Shown: one piece after another, positions 41,466-48,784 of the stretch
How positions within the stretch are numbered: the first letter of the stretch is position 1
How the letters are laid out: each line of letters opens with the position of its first letter
NCBI RefSeq assembly: GCF_050433225.1
Contig: NZ_JBNPXQ010000001.1
Location: forward strand, 1,302,001-1,366,000
From: Sphingomonas_D zeicaulis
GTDB lineage: Bacteria; Pseudomonadota; Alphaproteobacteria; Sphingomonadales; Sphingomonadaceae
Reading direction: 5' to 3'
DNA: 64,000 nucleotides
The notes under the pieces: generated by a model
Databases searched by the model: none
What the model was told of the DNA's origin: nothing
The model's input: the letters and a program-made list of their open reading frames with translations, nothing else
Made by a program: the position numbers and the translations under genes

Positions 41466-41800
41466 GGCTCTCTCCTCGATCTGTTTTCGGCGATTATGGC
41501 ATGCGGGTGCCCGTCCTCCCAGCCGCCCCCGATGATGGCGCCACGGTCCACACGAACATCCTTCTCCGCCTCGGTATTTTGCATACCGATGATTCGAATT
41601 TGATCATCATAACGCGTGATGCGCGGCCGGCGAGGGCGGTTCTCCGTTCGGAAATCGAATGAAATGATGATTTTTCGCGCATCCTCTCCGTGCAGGCGGA
41701 TTCCGCGGCACCCTCCCATACCTTCGAAGGGGATTGACGGTGGCGGCGAATGCGCATCTATCGCGAGCCGTTCGGGGTGGGCGACGATGAGGATGCAGCG
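41466..41800. promoter_or_regulatory. Divergent promoter region with AT-rich centre
   Basis: This 335-bp spacer lies between the acyl-CoA ligase (minus) and the AcuI-like gene (plus). It is AT-rich near 41575-41620 and holds an inverted repeat CATCA-N7-TGATG at 41605-41621 that includes ACGCGT. It may bind a regulator of both genes. No RNA gene or open frame is supported. Confidence 0.4.
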
Positions 41801-42784
41801 ATGTTTCAGGGCATTTTGATCACGAAGACCGATGCCGGCCAAAGCGCCGCGCTGGCCACGCTGGACGAGGCCGCGCTGCCCGAGGGCGATGTCCTCATCG
41901 ACACCGATTATTCCACGCTCAACTTCAAGGATGCGCTGGCGATCACCGGCAAGATCCCGATCGTCCGCAGTTTCCCGATGGTCCCCGGCATCGACCTTGC
42001 CGGCACCGTCGTCCAGTCGGCCCATGCCGATTGGAGGGCCGGCGACAAGGTCGTGCTCAACGGCTGGGGCGTCGGCGAGGGGCATTGGGGCGGGCTCGCG
42101 CAGAAGGCCCGGCTGAACGGCGACTGGCTGGTGCCGCTGCCCGACGCGTTCACGACGCACCAGGCGATGACGATCGGCACCGCCGGCTACACCGCCGGAC
42201 TCTGCGTCGAAGCACTGGTGAAGGCCGGCATCACCCCCGACCAGGGCGAAATCCTGGTGACCGGCGCGACCGGCGGCGTCGGCAGCGTCGCCATCGCGCT
42301 GCTCCACAAGGCGGGGTTCACCGTGGTCGCCGCCACCGGCAAGCCCGCCGAGGCGGCCTATCTCCACAATCTCGGCGCCGCGGCCACGCTCGATCGCGCC
42401 GAACTGACCGCGCCGGGCAAGCCGCTCCAGAAGGAACGCTGGGCCGGCGTGGTCGATACGCTGGGCGGCAACACCCTCGCCAACGCCTGCGCGCAGACCC
42501 GCTATGGCGGCGCGGTCGCCGCTTGCGGTCTCGCGGAAAGCAGCAATCTGCCCGCCACCGTCATGCCCTTCATTTTGCGCAGCGTCACATTGTTCGGCGT
42601 CGACAGCGTGATGGCGCCCCGGGCCGCCCGCCTCGCGGCGTGGCAGCGCCTCGCGCGCGATCTGCCGGCCGCGGCGCTCGAGAGCATCGCGATCGACATC
42701 GCGCTCGGCGAGGCGATCGATGCCGCCGCCGGCCTCATGGCCGGCACCGTGCGCGGCCGCTTCGTGGTCGACGTCAACCGCTGA
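41801..42784 (+). CDS. MDR oxidoreductase, AcuI/YhdH-like (acrylyl-CoA reductase type)
   Basis: A 327-residue NADPH-dependent enzyme of the medium-chain dehydrogenase/reductase group, close to YhdH/AcuI, which reduces acrylyl-CoA to propionyl-CoA. Seen are the GroES-like N-terminus (DYSTLNFKDALAITGK, FPMVPGIDLAGTV), GWGVGEGHWGGLAQ, TIGTAGYTAGLCVEAL and the coenzyme motif VTGATGGVGSVAIALL. No zinc cysteines are apparent. ATG 41801 is chosen over 41750 because the family starts with MFQGILI-type sequence. Its stop overlaps the 3' end of the convergent threonine aldolase gene by 11 bp. Physiological substrate uncertain. Confidence 0.87.
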   Translation: MFQGILITKTDAGQSAALATLDEAALPEGDVLIDTDYSTLNFKDALAITGKIPIVRSFPMVPGIDLAGTVVQSAHADWRAGDKVVLNGWGVGEGHWGGLAQKARLNGDWLVPLPDAFTTHQAMTIGTAGYTAGLCVEALVKAGITPDQGEILVTGATGGVGSVAIALLHKAGFTVVAATGKPAEAAYLHNLGAAATLDRAELTAPGKPLQKERWAGVVDTLGGNTLANACAQTRYGGAVAACGLAESSNLPATVMPFILRSVTLFGVDSVMAPRAARLAAWQRLARDLPAAALESIAIDIALGEAIDAAAGLMAGTVRGRFVVDVNR

Positions 42785-43856
42785 CCGCCACCATGCCCGC
42801 GGCCGACACTGCGAGGCGCGCGCCGGCCGCGAGATCCCTGAGGTCGCCGATCAGCGCATCGACCACCGTGGGGTCGGCATCCCAGGCGAACATGAACCGG
42901 GCGCCGCCGCCGATGAAGGTGTAGAACCGCCATCCCCGCGCGCGCAGCCCGTCGAGCACGTCATCGGCCGCGGCGATGAACACTGCATTGGCCTCGCACG
43001 GGAAGATCAGGTCGAGGCCGTCGGTCTCACCCACCGCTGTCGCCAGCCGCCGCGCGCAATCATTGGCGTGAAGCGCGTTGCGCATCCATGCACCGCTTTC
43101 GAGCATGCCGATCCAGGGGGCTGAAAGAAAACGCATTTTCGAAGCGAGCTGCCCCGCCTGCTTGCAGCGATAGGCGAAATCCTCAGCCAGCGCGGTGTCG
43201 AAATAGATCACCGCCTCGCCCACGCCCATGCCATTCTTGGTGCCGCCGAAACACAGCACGTCCACGCCCGCGCGCCACGTGATGTCGGCGGGCGCGCAGC
43301 CGAGCGCCGCACAGGCATGCGCGAAGCGCGCGCCATCCATATGCAGCTTCAGCCCCAGCGATCGGCACACCGCCGAGATCGCCCGGATCTCCTCGATCGT
43401 ATAGACCAGCCCGGTCTCGGTCGGCTGGGTGATCGTCACCACGCGCGGCTTGGGGAAATGGATGTCCGATCGGCTGGTCGCCAGGTCGCGGATCGCCTGC
43501 GGCGTCAGCTTGCCGTCGGGGGCAGGGGCCACCAGCAGCTTCGATCCGTTGGAGAAGAATTCGGGTGCGCCGCATTCGTCGGTCTCGACATGCGCCGCCG
43601 CCGCGCAAATCACGCTGTGATAGGATTGGCACAAGGATGCCAGCGCGAGCGAATTGGCCGCGGTGCCGTTGAACACGAAGAACACCTCGCACGCGGTGCC
43701 GAACAGGCTGCGCAATCCGTCCGCCGCCTGCGTCGTCCAGATATCCTCGCCATAGGCCGGTTGTGACCCCTGGTTGGCGCGCGCCAGCGCGGCCCAGGCC
43801 TCGGGGCAGATCCCGGCATAATTGTCGCTGGCGAACTGCTGCGGTCGAATAGTCAT
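42774..43856 (-). CDS. ltaE: Low-specificity L-threonine aldolase
   Basis: A 360-residue PLP enzyme that splits threonine or allo-threonine to glycine and acetaldehyde. Signs are FASDNYAG at the start, DGARFAHACAALG (D174, PLP nitrogen contact) and GGTKNGMG, with K207 as the expected Schiff-base lysine. ATG 43856 has CAGGAGC upstream; the frame extends to 44045, but that stretch is the structured leader, so it is not coding. A riboswitch-like element (43927-44010) and an Lrp gene lie upstream. Cytoplasmic. Related aldolases also act on beta-hydroxy amino acids such as phenylserine. Confidence 0.9.
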   Translation of the reverse strand: MTIRPQQFASDNYAGICPEAWAALARANQGSQPAYGEDIWTTQAADGLRSLFGTACEVFFVFNGTAANSLALASLCQSYHSVICAAAAHVETDECGAPEFFSNGSKLLVAPAPDGKLTPQAIRDLATSRSDIHFPKPRVVTITQPTETGLVYTIEEIRAISAVCRSLGLKLHMDGARFAHACAALGCAPADITWRAGVDVLCFGGTKNGMGVGEAVIYFDTALAEDFAYRCKQAGQLASKMRFLSAPWIGMLESGAWMRNALHANDCARRLATAVGETDGLDLIFPCEANAVFIAAADDVLDGLRARGWRFYTFIGGGARFMFAWDADPTVVDALIGDLRDLAAGARLAVSAAGMVAVSG

Positions 43857-43926
43857 TCCAAAGCTCCTGTCACACAGAAGCCAGGTCGACGCGCGTGCGG
43901 CTTGGGTACCCGTTTGTTGCCGGTCC

Positions 43927-44010
43927 GGCCACATCCCTCGTTTGAAACGAGGCACCACCTTGCCCGGGAGCAGGTTGGTGCCGGGCGTCGGCCCGACTCT
44001 TGATGTTGCC
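43927..44010 (-). ncRNA. Candidate S-box-like (SAM-I-type) riboswitch
   Basis: On the minus strand, about 70 nt before the aldolase start, an 84-nt element folds into a four-way junction. P1 pairs GGCAACATC (44010-44002) with GATGTGGCC (43935-43927). AAGAG follows (44001-43997), then a short P2 (CGGGC-CGAC-GCCCG, 43995-43982). P3 runs GCACCAACC...AAGGTGGTGC (43981-43952), with outer GGCACCA/TGGTGCC pairing. P4 is CCTCGTTT-C-AAACGAGG (43952-43936). The order P1-AAGAG-P2-CAACC-P3-AAGGTG-P4 is that of the SAM-I family. P2 is unusually short. Placement upstream of a threonine aldolase is not the usual methionine context. The paired arms and core sequence are seen directly; the ligand is inferred. 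Confidence 0.55.
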
Positions 44011-44060
44011 GCGCTGCTACTCCGGCGCGGAGCCGGGATCAACACCCTAAGGGCTGGGGA

Positions 44061-44110
44061 AGGGGGCGTTACGGGGGCGTTAAAGGGGTGTTAGGAGTGT
44101 CTAAAGGGGG
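44061..44110 (-). repeat. Short tandem repeats, TAACRCCCC array
   Basis: Four imperfect copies of a 10-11-nt unit (GGGGGCGTTA, GGGGGCGTTA, GGGGTGTTA, GGAGTGTCTA on the + strand) sit between the Lrp stop and the structured leader. The spacing equals one helical turn. This may be a binding array for a regulator, or a transcript-end region for lrp. Confidence 0.5.
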
Positions 44111-44562
44111 AGTTCGGTGGTCGATTTGATCTCGGAAAGCGCCACGGTGGAGTTGATTTCCTGCACCCCGGGCAGCTTGCTCAGCCGGTCGAAGAAGAAG
44201 CGCTCATAGGCGTCGATATCCTTGGCTACGACGCGCAGCATGAAATCCATCTGACCCATCAACACATAGGCCTCCAGCACCTCGGGAAACGATCGGATCG
44301 CCTCGCTGAACTCGTCGAGATTGGCGCGGCCATGCGCGTTGAGCTTCACCTGCGCCAGCACATGTGCGTTCAGCCCCAGCTTGCGCCGGTCGATCAGCGC
44401 CACCCGCTTGCGGATGAAGCCCTCGCGTTCAAGCCGGTCGATGCGACGCCAGCAGGGGGAGGGGGTGAGCCCCACCTTCTCCGCGATCTCGGCGGTGGTC
44501 TGGCCGGCATCGCGCTGCAACTCGCGGAGGATCTTCCGCTCGAAACTGTCCAGTTCGGTCAT
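44101..44562 (-). CDS. Lrp/AsnC family transcriptional regulator
   Basis: A 153-residue leucine-responsive-type regulator. The N-terminal helix-turn-helix is TTAEIAEKVGLTPSPCWRRIDRLEREG, followed by the RAM/ACT-like ligand domain (VLAQVKLNAHGRANLDEF; VLEAYVLMGQMDFMLRVVAKDIDAYERFFFDRLSKLPGV). ATG 44562 is preferred to 44574. It diverges from an amino-acid dehydrogenase gene over 127 bp, the usual layout in which the regulator controls the catabolic gene in response to the amino acid. An imperfect inverted repeat (44582-44605) in the spacer may be its site. It may also affect the threonine aldolase transcript downstream. Confidence 0.92.
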   Translation of the reverse strand: MTELDSFERKILRELQRDAGQTTAEIAEKVGLTPSPCWRRIDRLEREGFIRKRVALIDRRKLGLNAHVLAQVKLNAHGRANLDEFSEAIRSFPEVLEAYVLMGQMDFMLRVVAKDIDAYERFFFDRLSKLPGVQEINSTVALSEIKSTTELPL

Positions 44563-44581
44563 TTTAATCCACAATCAGATG

Positions 44582-44605
44582 ATCGACGGAGTATTTTTCC
44601 TCGAT
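44582..44605. promoter_or_regulatory. Imperfect inverted repeat, candidate Lrp site
   Basis: ATCGACGGA and TCCTCGAT flank an AT-rich centre (GTATTTT), 20 bp upstream of the Lrp start codon. Position and AT-rich centre fit an Lrp-type operator controlling both lrp and the dehydrogenase gene. Confidence 0.4.
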
Positions 44606-44689
44606 TAACGCGTTTGTCGCCACATATCGAGCAAGATTCTTCGCGCCGAACACGGGATAAGCGCGCCCGCCAACCACCGGGAGAATGTC

Positions 44690-45742
44690 ATGGTCGTCCG
44701 CGCAGCGCCGCTCAATCCGATGCAGCAATCGGTCCGCCTTCAGGATGCGGAGACCGGGCTCGACGGCGTCATCGTGATCCATTCGCTCGCGCTCGGCCCG
44801 GGTGCCGGTGGCTGCCGCTTCTGGACCTATCCCGAGTTCGGCGAAGCGCTGGAAGATGCGCGCCGGCTGGCCGAGGGCATGAGTTACAAGAATGCGTTGG
44901 CCGGGCTGCCGTTCGGCGGCGCCAAGGCCGTGCTACGCCGGCCCGAAGGCGCGTTCGATCGCGCCGCCTTGTTCCGTGCATTCGGCCGCGCGGTCGAGGA
45001 GTTGGAGGGACGCTACGTCACCGCCGAGGATGTCGGCACGACCCTGTTCGACATGCGCGAGGTCGCCAAGTCGACCCGCCACGTCGCCGGACTCGACGCG
45101 GTCGACGGCCGCGCCGGCGGCGATCCGTCGCCCTGGACCGCGCAGGGCGTGTTCGAGGCGATGAAGGCCGCCGCACGGCTGACGCTGGGCGCCGATCTTT
45201 CCGACCTGACCGTCGCAGTGCAGGGCACCGGCAATGTTGGCGCCGGGCTGTGCCGCCGCCTCAAGGATGCCGGCGCGACGCTGGTCATCGCCGATATCGA
45301 CGGCCGCCGGCGTGATGCGCTGGCCGCCGTGCTCGACGCGCGCGTCGTCGACGCCACGGAGATCGCGTCGGTCGATGCGGATGTCTTCGCGCCCTGCGCG
45401 CTCGGCGGCGCGCTGACGATGGAGAGCGTCGCGGCAACGCCGGTCCGGCTGGTGTGCGGCGGCGCCAACAACCAGTTGGCCGAGCCGGCTGTCGCCGATC
45501 TGCTGCTTGATCGCGGCATCGCCTATGTGCCCGATTATGTCGCCAATGCCGGCGGCATCATCAGCGTCGCCGCCGAATATCTGGGCGAGGACAAGGCCGG
45601 CGTTTCCGCGCGGGTCGACCGCATCGGTGAGCGCGTCGCATCCGTCCTCGAACAGGCCGCGCGCGAGCATCGCTCACCCGCATTCGTCGCAAACGAGATG
45701 GCCGAGCGGATCATCGCTGGTGAGGAGAGGCAGGCGGCATGA
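44690..45742 (+). CDS. Leu/Phe/Val dehydrogenase family enzyme
   Basis: A 350-residue NAD-dependent amino acid dehydrogenase that removes the amino group from branched-chain or aromatic amino acids to give 2-oxo acids. The catalytic glycine-lysine block is seen as GMSYKNALAGLPFGGAKAV (K67 and K79), the aspartate in VTAEDVGTT, and the nucleotide motif VAVQGTGNVG. ATG 44690 follows GGGAGA. It is divergent from the Lrp gene and its stop overlaps the start of a small ACT-like gene (ATGA), which suggests coupled translation. Specificity among Leu, Val, Phe and Trp cannot be read with confidence. Confidence 0.9.
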   Translation: MVVRAAPLNPMQQSVRLQDAETGLDGVIVIHSLALGPGAGGCRFWTYPEFGEALEDARRLAEGMSYKNALAGLPFGGAKAVLRRPEGAFDRAALFRAFGRAVEELEGRYVTAEDVGTTLFDMREVAKSTRHVAGLDAVDGRAGGDPSPWTAQGVFEAMKAAARLTLGADLSDLTVAVQGTGNVGAGLCRRLKDAGATLVIADIDGRRRDALAAVLDARVVDATEIASVDADVFAPCALGGALTMESVAATPVRLVCGGANNQLAEPAVADLLLDRGIAYVPDYVANAGGIISVAAEYLGEDKAGVSARVDRIGERVASVLEQAAREHRSPAFVANEMAERIIAGEERQAA

Positions 45743-46005
45743 GCTGGCGCTTCGCCATCGAGGCCGCCGATGATCCGCAAAGCCTGCCGCGGATCGTCGG
45801 TTATTTCGCGCAACGCTGGATCGTACCGAGCGGCGTGACGATGGCGCTGCGCGACGGCGGCATGGCGATCGACGTCGCCGTGGCAGTCGACACGCTCGAT
45901 GAGCAGGGCGCCGCGATCATCGCGGCAAAGCTGCGCGAGAATGTGCTCGTCTGCCATGTGACGCTGCTGGGCGGTGGCGACGCCATAGTCGCGGCGGCGG
46001 CCTAA
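45739..46005 (+). CDS. Small ACT-like domain protein (putative)
   Basis: An 88-residue protein starting at the ATGA overlap with the dehydrogenase gene. The pattern (LPRIVGYFAQRWIVPSGVTMALRD...IDVAVAVDTLDEQGAAIIAAKLRENVLVCHVTLLGG) follows the beta-alpha-beta-beta-alpha-beta layout of ACT domains, as in the small subunit of acetolactate synthase. ACT domains bind amino acids and regulate partners. Its coupling to the amino-acid dehydrogenase suggests a regulatory subunit or sensor for that enzyme, which is inference. I do not recognise a named family. Confidence 0.6.
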   Translation: MSWRFAIEAADDPQSLPRIVGYFAQRWIVPSGVTMALRDGGMAIDVAVAVDTLDEQGAAIIAAKLRENVLVCHVTLLGGGDAIVAAAA

Positions 46006-46411
46006 CCCGGACCGCCATATCGACGCGTATTTTACATAATGTATATTATCGGTCTATTAGATTTGCCGCGGGGTTTGGCGGCACGCTGGCTGTCGAATGA
46101 CGATGACGGTTTGGGATAAGGCCGATCATACCGCACGGCTTTGCGAGCAGTCGACCGCTGCCGTCCATTTGACCTCGGTTCAACAGCCTCCAAATCAATG
46201 GCGCGCTGATTCATCTTCATCCGCTCAGCCCTACATCCGGAGCGAATTGCAAAGCGCGGATCGCAACTCGCAGCGCTCAAAATTTCTCCGTCGAACCGTG
46301 CCTGCAATGCGATGGCTGGCTCAAACGACCGAACGGCCAATTGCTCCCCTTGCTCCCTGCCTTCATGATCGCGGGGAAGCTGAAAATAGCTCGCGCTACA
46401 TGGAGAGAGAG
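46006..46411. promoter_or_regulatory. 406-bp non-coding leader before aldehyde dehydrogenase
   Basis: An AT-rich block near 46030-46070 holds an inverted repeat ATAAT-GTAT-ATTAT (46036-46049), a likely operator or promoter site. The rest shows no supported gene. An open frame from 46097 runs into the dehydrogenase but has no family-like sequence before 46412. No transcription factor can be named. Confidence 0.4.
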
Positions 46412-47932
46412 ATGCTGCAGCAAGCCATCGACGGTCTGGCGGGAAAGAGCCTGATCGGTGAACGTTATGACAATTTCATCGGCGGCGCCTGGGTCGCGCC
46501 GTCGCGTGGCGCCTATTTCGACAACGTCTCCCCCGTCAGCGGCGAGGTCGTTTGCAAGGTCGCCCGCAGCAGTGCCGAGGATATCGAGTTGGCCCTCGAT
46601 GCGGCGCATGCGGCGAAGGCCGGCTGGGGCGAAACCGCGGCGGCCGATCGTGCGGGCGTGCTGCTGAAGATCGCGCAGCGAATGGAGGAAAATCTCGATC
46701 TGCTGGCGATGGCCGAGACGATCGACAACGGCAAGCCGATCCGCGAGACCACCGCAGCCGACATCCCCCTCGCAATCGACCATTTCCGCTATTTCGCAAG
46801 CTGCGTCCGCGCGCAGGAAGGCTCGATCGCCGAGATCGACAAGGATACCATCGCCTATCATTTCCATGAGCCGCTGGGCGTCGTCGGCCAGATCATCCCG
46901 TGGAACTTTCCGATCCTGATGGCTGCGTGGAAGCTGGCGCCGGCCCTCGCCGCGGGCAATTGCGTGGTGCTCAAGCCCGCCGAGCAGACGCCGATGTCGA
47001 TCATGGTGCTGATGGATCTGATCGGCGATCTGCTGCCGCCGGGCGTGCTCAACGTTGTCAACGGCTTCGGCCTCGAAGCCGGCAAGCCGCTGGCCACCAG
47101 CAAGCGGATCAGCAAGATCGCCTTCACAGGCGAAACCAGCACCGGCCGCCTCATCATGCAATATGCCAGCGAAAACCTGATCCCGGTGACGCTGGAACTG
47201 GGTGGCAAATCGCCGAACATCTTCTTCGCCGATGTGATGGACGCCGACGATGATTATTTCGACAAATGCCTCGAAGGGTTCGCGATGTTCGCGCTCAACC
47301 AGGGTGAGGTCTGCACCTGCCCCAGCCGCGCGCTCATCCAGGATTCGATCTACGACGCCTTCATCGAGCGCGCCGTCGCTCGCGTGAAGAGCATCAAGCA
47401 GGGCAACCCGCTCGACCCCTCGACGATGATCGGCGCGCAGGCGTCGAGCGAGCAGATGGACAAGATCCTCTCCTACATCGCGGTCGGCAAGGATGAGGGC
47501 GCGCGGGTGCTGACCGGCGGCGACCGTGCCACGCTCGGCGCCGATCTCGACGGCGGCTTCTACATCACCCCCACCGTCCTCGAAGGCCACAACAAGATGC
47601 GGGTCTTCCAGGAGGAGATTTTCGGCCCGGTGCTGGCGGTGACGCGCTTCAAGGATGAGGCGGATGCGCTCGCCATCGCCAACGACACGCTCTACGGCCT
47701 CGGCGCCGGCGTGTGGACGCGTGACGGCAACACCGCCTATCGCATGGGCCGCGCGATCCAGGCCGGGCGCGTGTGGACCAACTGCTACCACGCCTATCCG
47801 GCACATGCCGCATTCGGCGGATACAAGCAGTCGGGCATCGGCCGCGAAACCCACAAGATGATGCTCGATCATTATCAGCAGACCAAGAACCTGCTGGTCA
47901 GCTATAGCCCGAAGGCGCTAGGCTTCTTCTGA
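46412..47932 (+). CDS. NAD-dependent aldehyde dehydrogenase (ExaC/AldB-like)
   Basis: A 506-residue aldehyde dehydrogenase like acetaldehyde dehydrogenases ExaC/AldB. Typical blocks are PLGVVGQIIPWNFPILMAAWKLAPALAAGN, the general-base glutamate in LELGGKSPN, the catalytic cysteine in QGEVCTCPSR, and EEIFGPVLAV. It oxidises aliphatic aldehydes to acids in the cytoplasm. The start is ATG 46412 with GGAGAGAG upstream; ATG 46400 is also possible. It could remove acetaldehyde made by the threonine aldolase encoded 2.5 kb away, which is inference. The 406-bp leader before it is unusually long. Confidence 0.9.
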   Translation: MLQQAIDGLAGKSLIGERYDNFIGGAWVAPSRGAYFDNVSPVSGEVVCKVARSSAEDIELALDAAHAAKAGWGETAAADRAGVLLKIAQRMEENLDLLAMAETIDNGKPIRETTAADIPLAIDHFRYFASCVRAQEGSIAEIDKDTIAYHFHEPLGVVGQIIPWNFPILMAAWKLAPALAAGNCVVLKPAEQTPMSIMVLMDLIGDLLPPGVLNVVNGFGLEAGKPLATSKRISKIAFTGETSTGRLIMQYASENLIPVTLELGGKSPNIFFADVMDADDDYFDKCLEGFAMFALNQGEVCTCPSRALIQDSIYDAFIERAVARVKSIKQGNPLDPSTMIGAQASSEQMDKILSYIAVGKDEGARVLTGGDRATLGADLDGGFYITPTVLEGHNKMRVFQEEIFGPVLAVTRFKDEADALAIANDTLYGLGAGVWTRDGNTAYRMGRAIQAGRVWTNCYHAYPAHAAFGGYKQSGIGRETHKMMLDHYQQTKNLLVSYSPKALGFF

Positions 47933-48784
47933 GACGCCTTCTAAGGCTGTGTTGAACGACGACGGCAAACCGGCGGGCCTTCCCGCTCGCCGGAATGTCG
48001 CCGATCTGTACGCGTTTCCACTTGGCCAGTGCATCGGCCCAGCCACATCCGCTCGCCGACGGCGCGGTCGAACCGAGCACGACAGTCCCATTTCGGCGCC
48101 TTATTTCGGCGCCCCAGACGAACATCTGTGATTTTTCAAGACTTTATCGGAATATCCTCGTTCTTGACATTAGTGATCGAAAGCGTGCCTTCGTGTCCTT
48201 AAATCGCTCGTCGGCTTGATCGCTGTGCCTGCCCCCTGCCAGATCGCAGCAACGACGAGAGCGCTTGCCGTACAGGCAGGCCACGACATCGCATCCGGAC
48301 GCTGGTGTGATAATCAGGCGTGGGCGCATTGTCGCTCACCGCCCTGGCAATGCCGCCATGCGGTGAAGCGAAGGCGCCGATCGTGCCGCTTATGGCGCCG
48401 GTTTTGAGGCGCTTGCGATTCAAGCCTGGCAACGTCTTCATTAAGAGTGGAAGGTCATGAGATGCTTCAGAAAAACCAGAATATCGCCCGCGACGCCACT
48501 TAGCGGCGGCGGAATGGCACCCGCGAAACCGGATTTCAGTGTAACCTTTGTCACTTTCGCCTGCGCGGGCTCGCTTGCGTTTGCCTCTGGCGAAAAAATA
48601 CGTCCTAACCGCCGCTTTTCCGGATGCGTTCGGATTCACGAGATGAAGGCTTAGATCCCCCTCCCCTGTCCTTGAGGCTTGGTCGCGGGGGAGCCTGACC
48701 CTGCCGGCTTATTCCGATAACCCCGTTCTCCTTGGGAAGGCGGTGCCCGGCGGGCGCCGCTTCCTGTCCGACGAAAGCGCGTTG
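47933..48784. other. 852-bp gene-poor region before the third receptor
   Basis: No gene is supported. A direct repeat ATTTCGGCGCC lies at 48089-48099 and 48102-48112. A TTGACA box occurs near 48154-48159, but no matching -10 was found. A small frame at 48457-48654 has a fair ribosome site (GGAAGG) but no recognisable protein. Near 48665-48700 CCCCC and GGGGG runs can pair. The region may contain a regulated leader of the receptor. Confidence 0.35.

Noticed and set aside
43857..44045. N-terminal extension of the threonine aldolase
   Set aside because: The bases form a structured leader with paired arms, and the aldolase fold begins at MTIRPQQFASDNYAG.
46097..46411. N-terminal extension of the aldehyde dehydrogenase
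   Set aside because: The extension has no family similarity, while MLQQAIDGL at 46412 with GGAGAGAG upstream matches family starts.
48199..48639. A minus-strand frame of 146 codons in the 48-kb spacer
   Set aside because: No ribosome site, very basic random-looking composition and no recognised domain.
48691..48710. Cobalamin riboswitch upstream of the third receptor
   Set aside because: Only a short 3' resemblance is present. The conserved B12-box and the GCCACTG part are missing in the expected positions.
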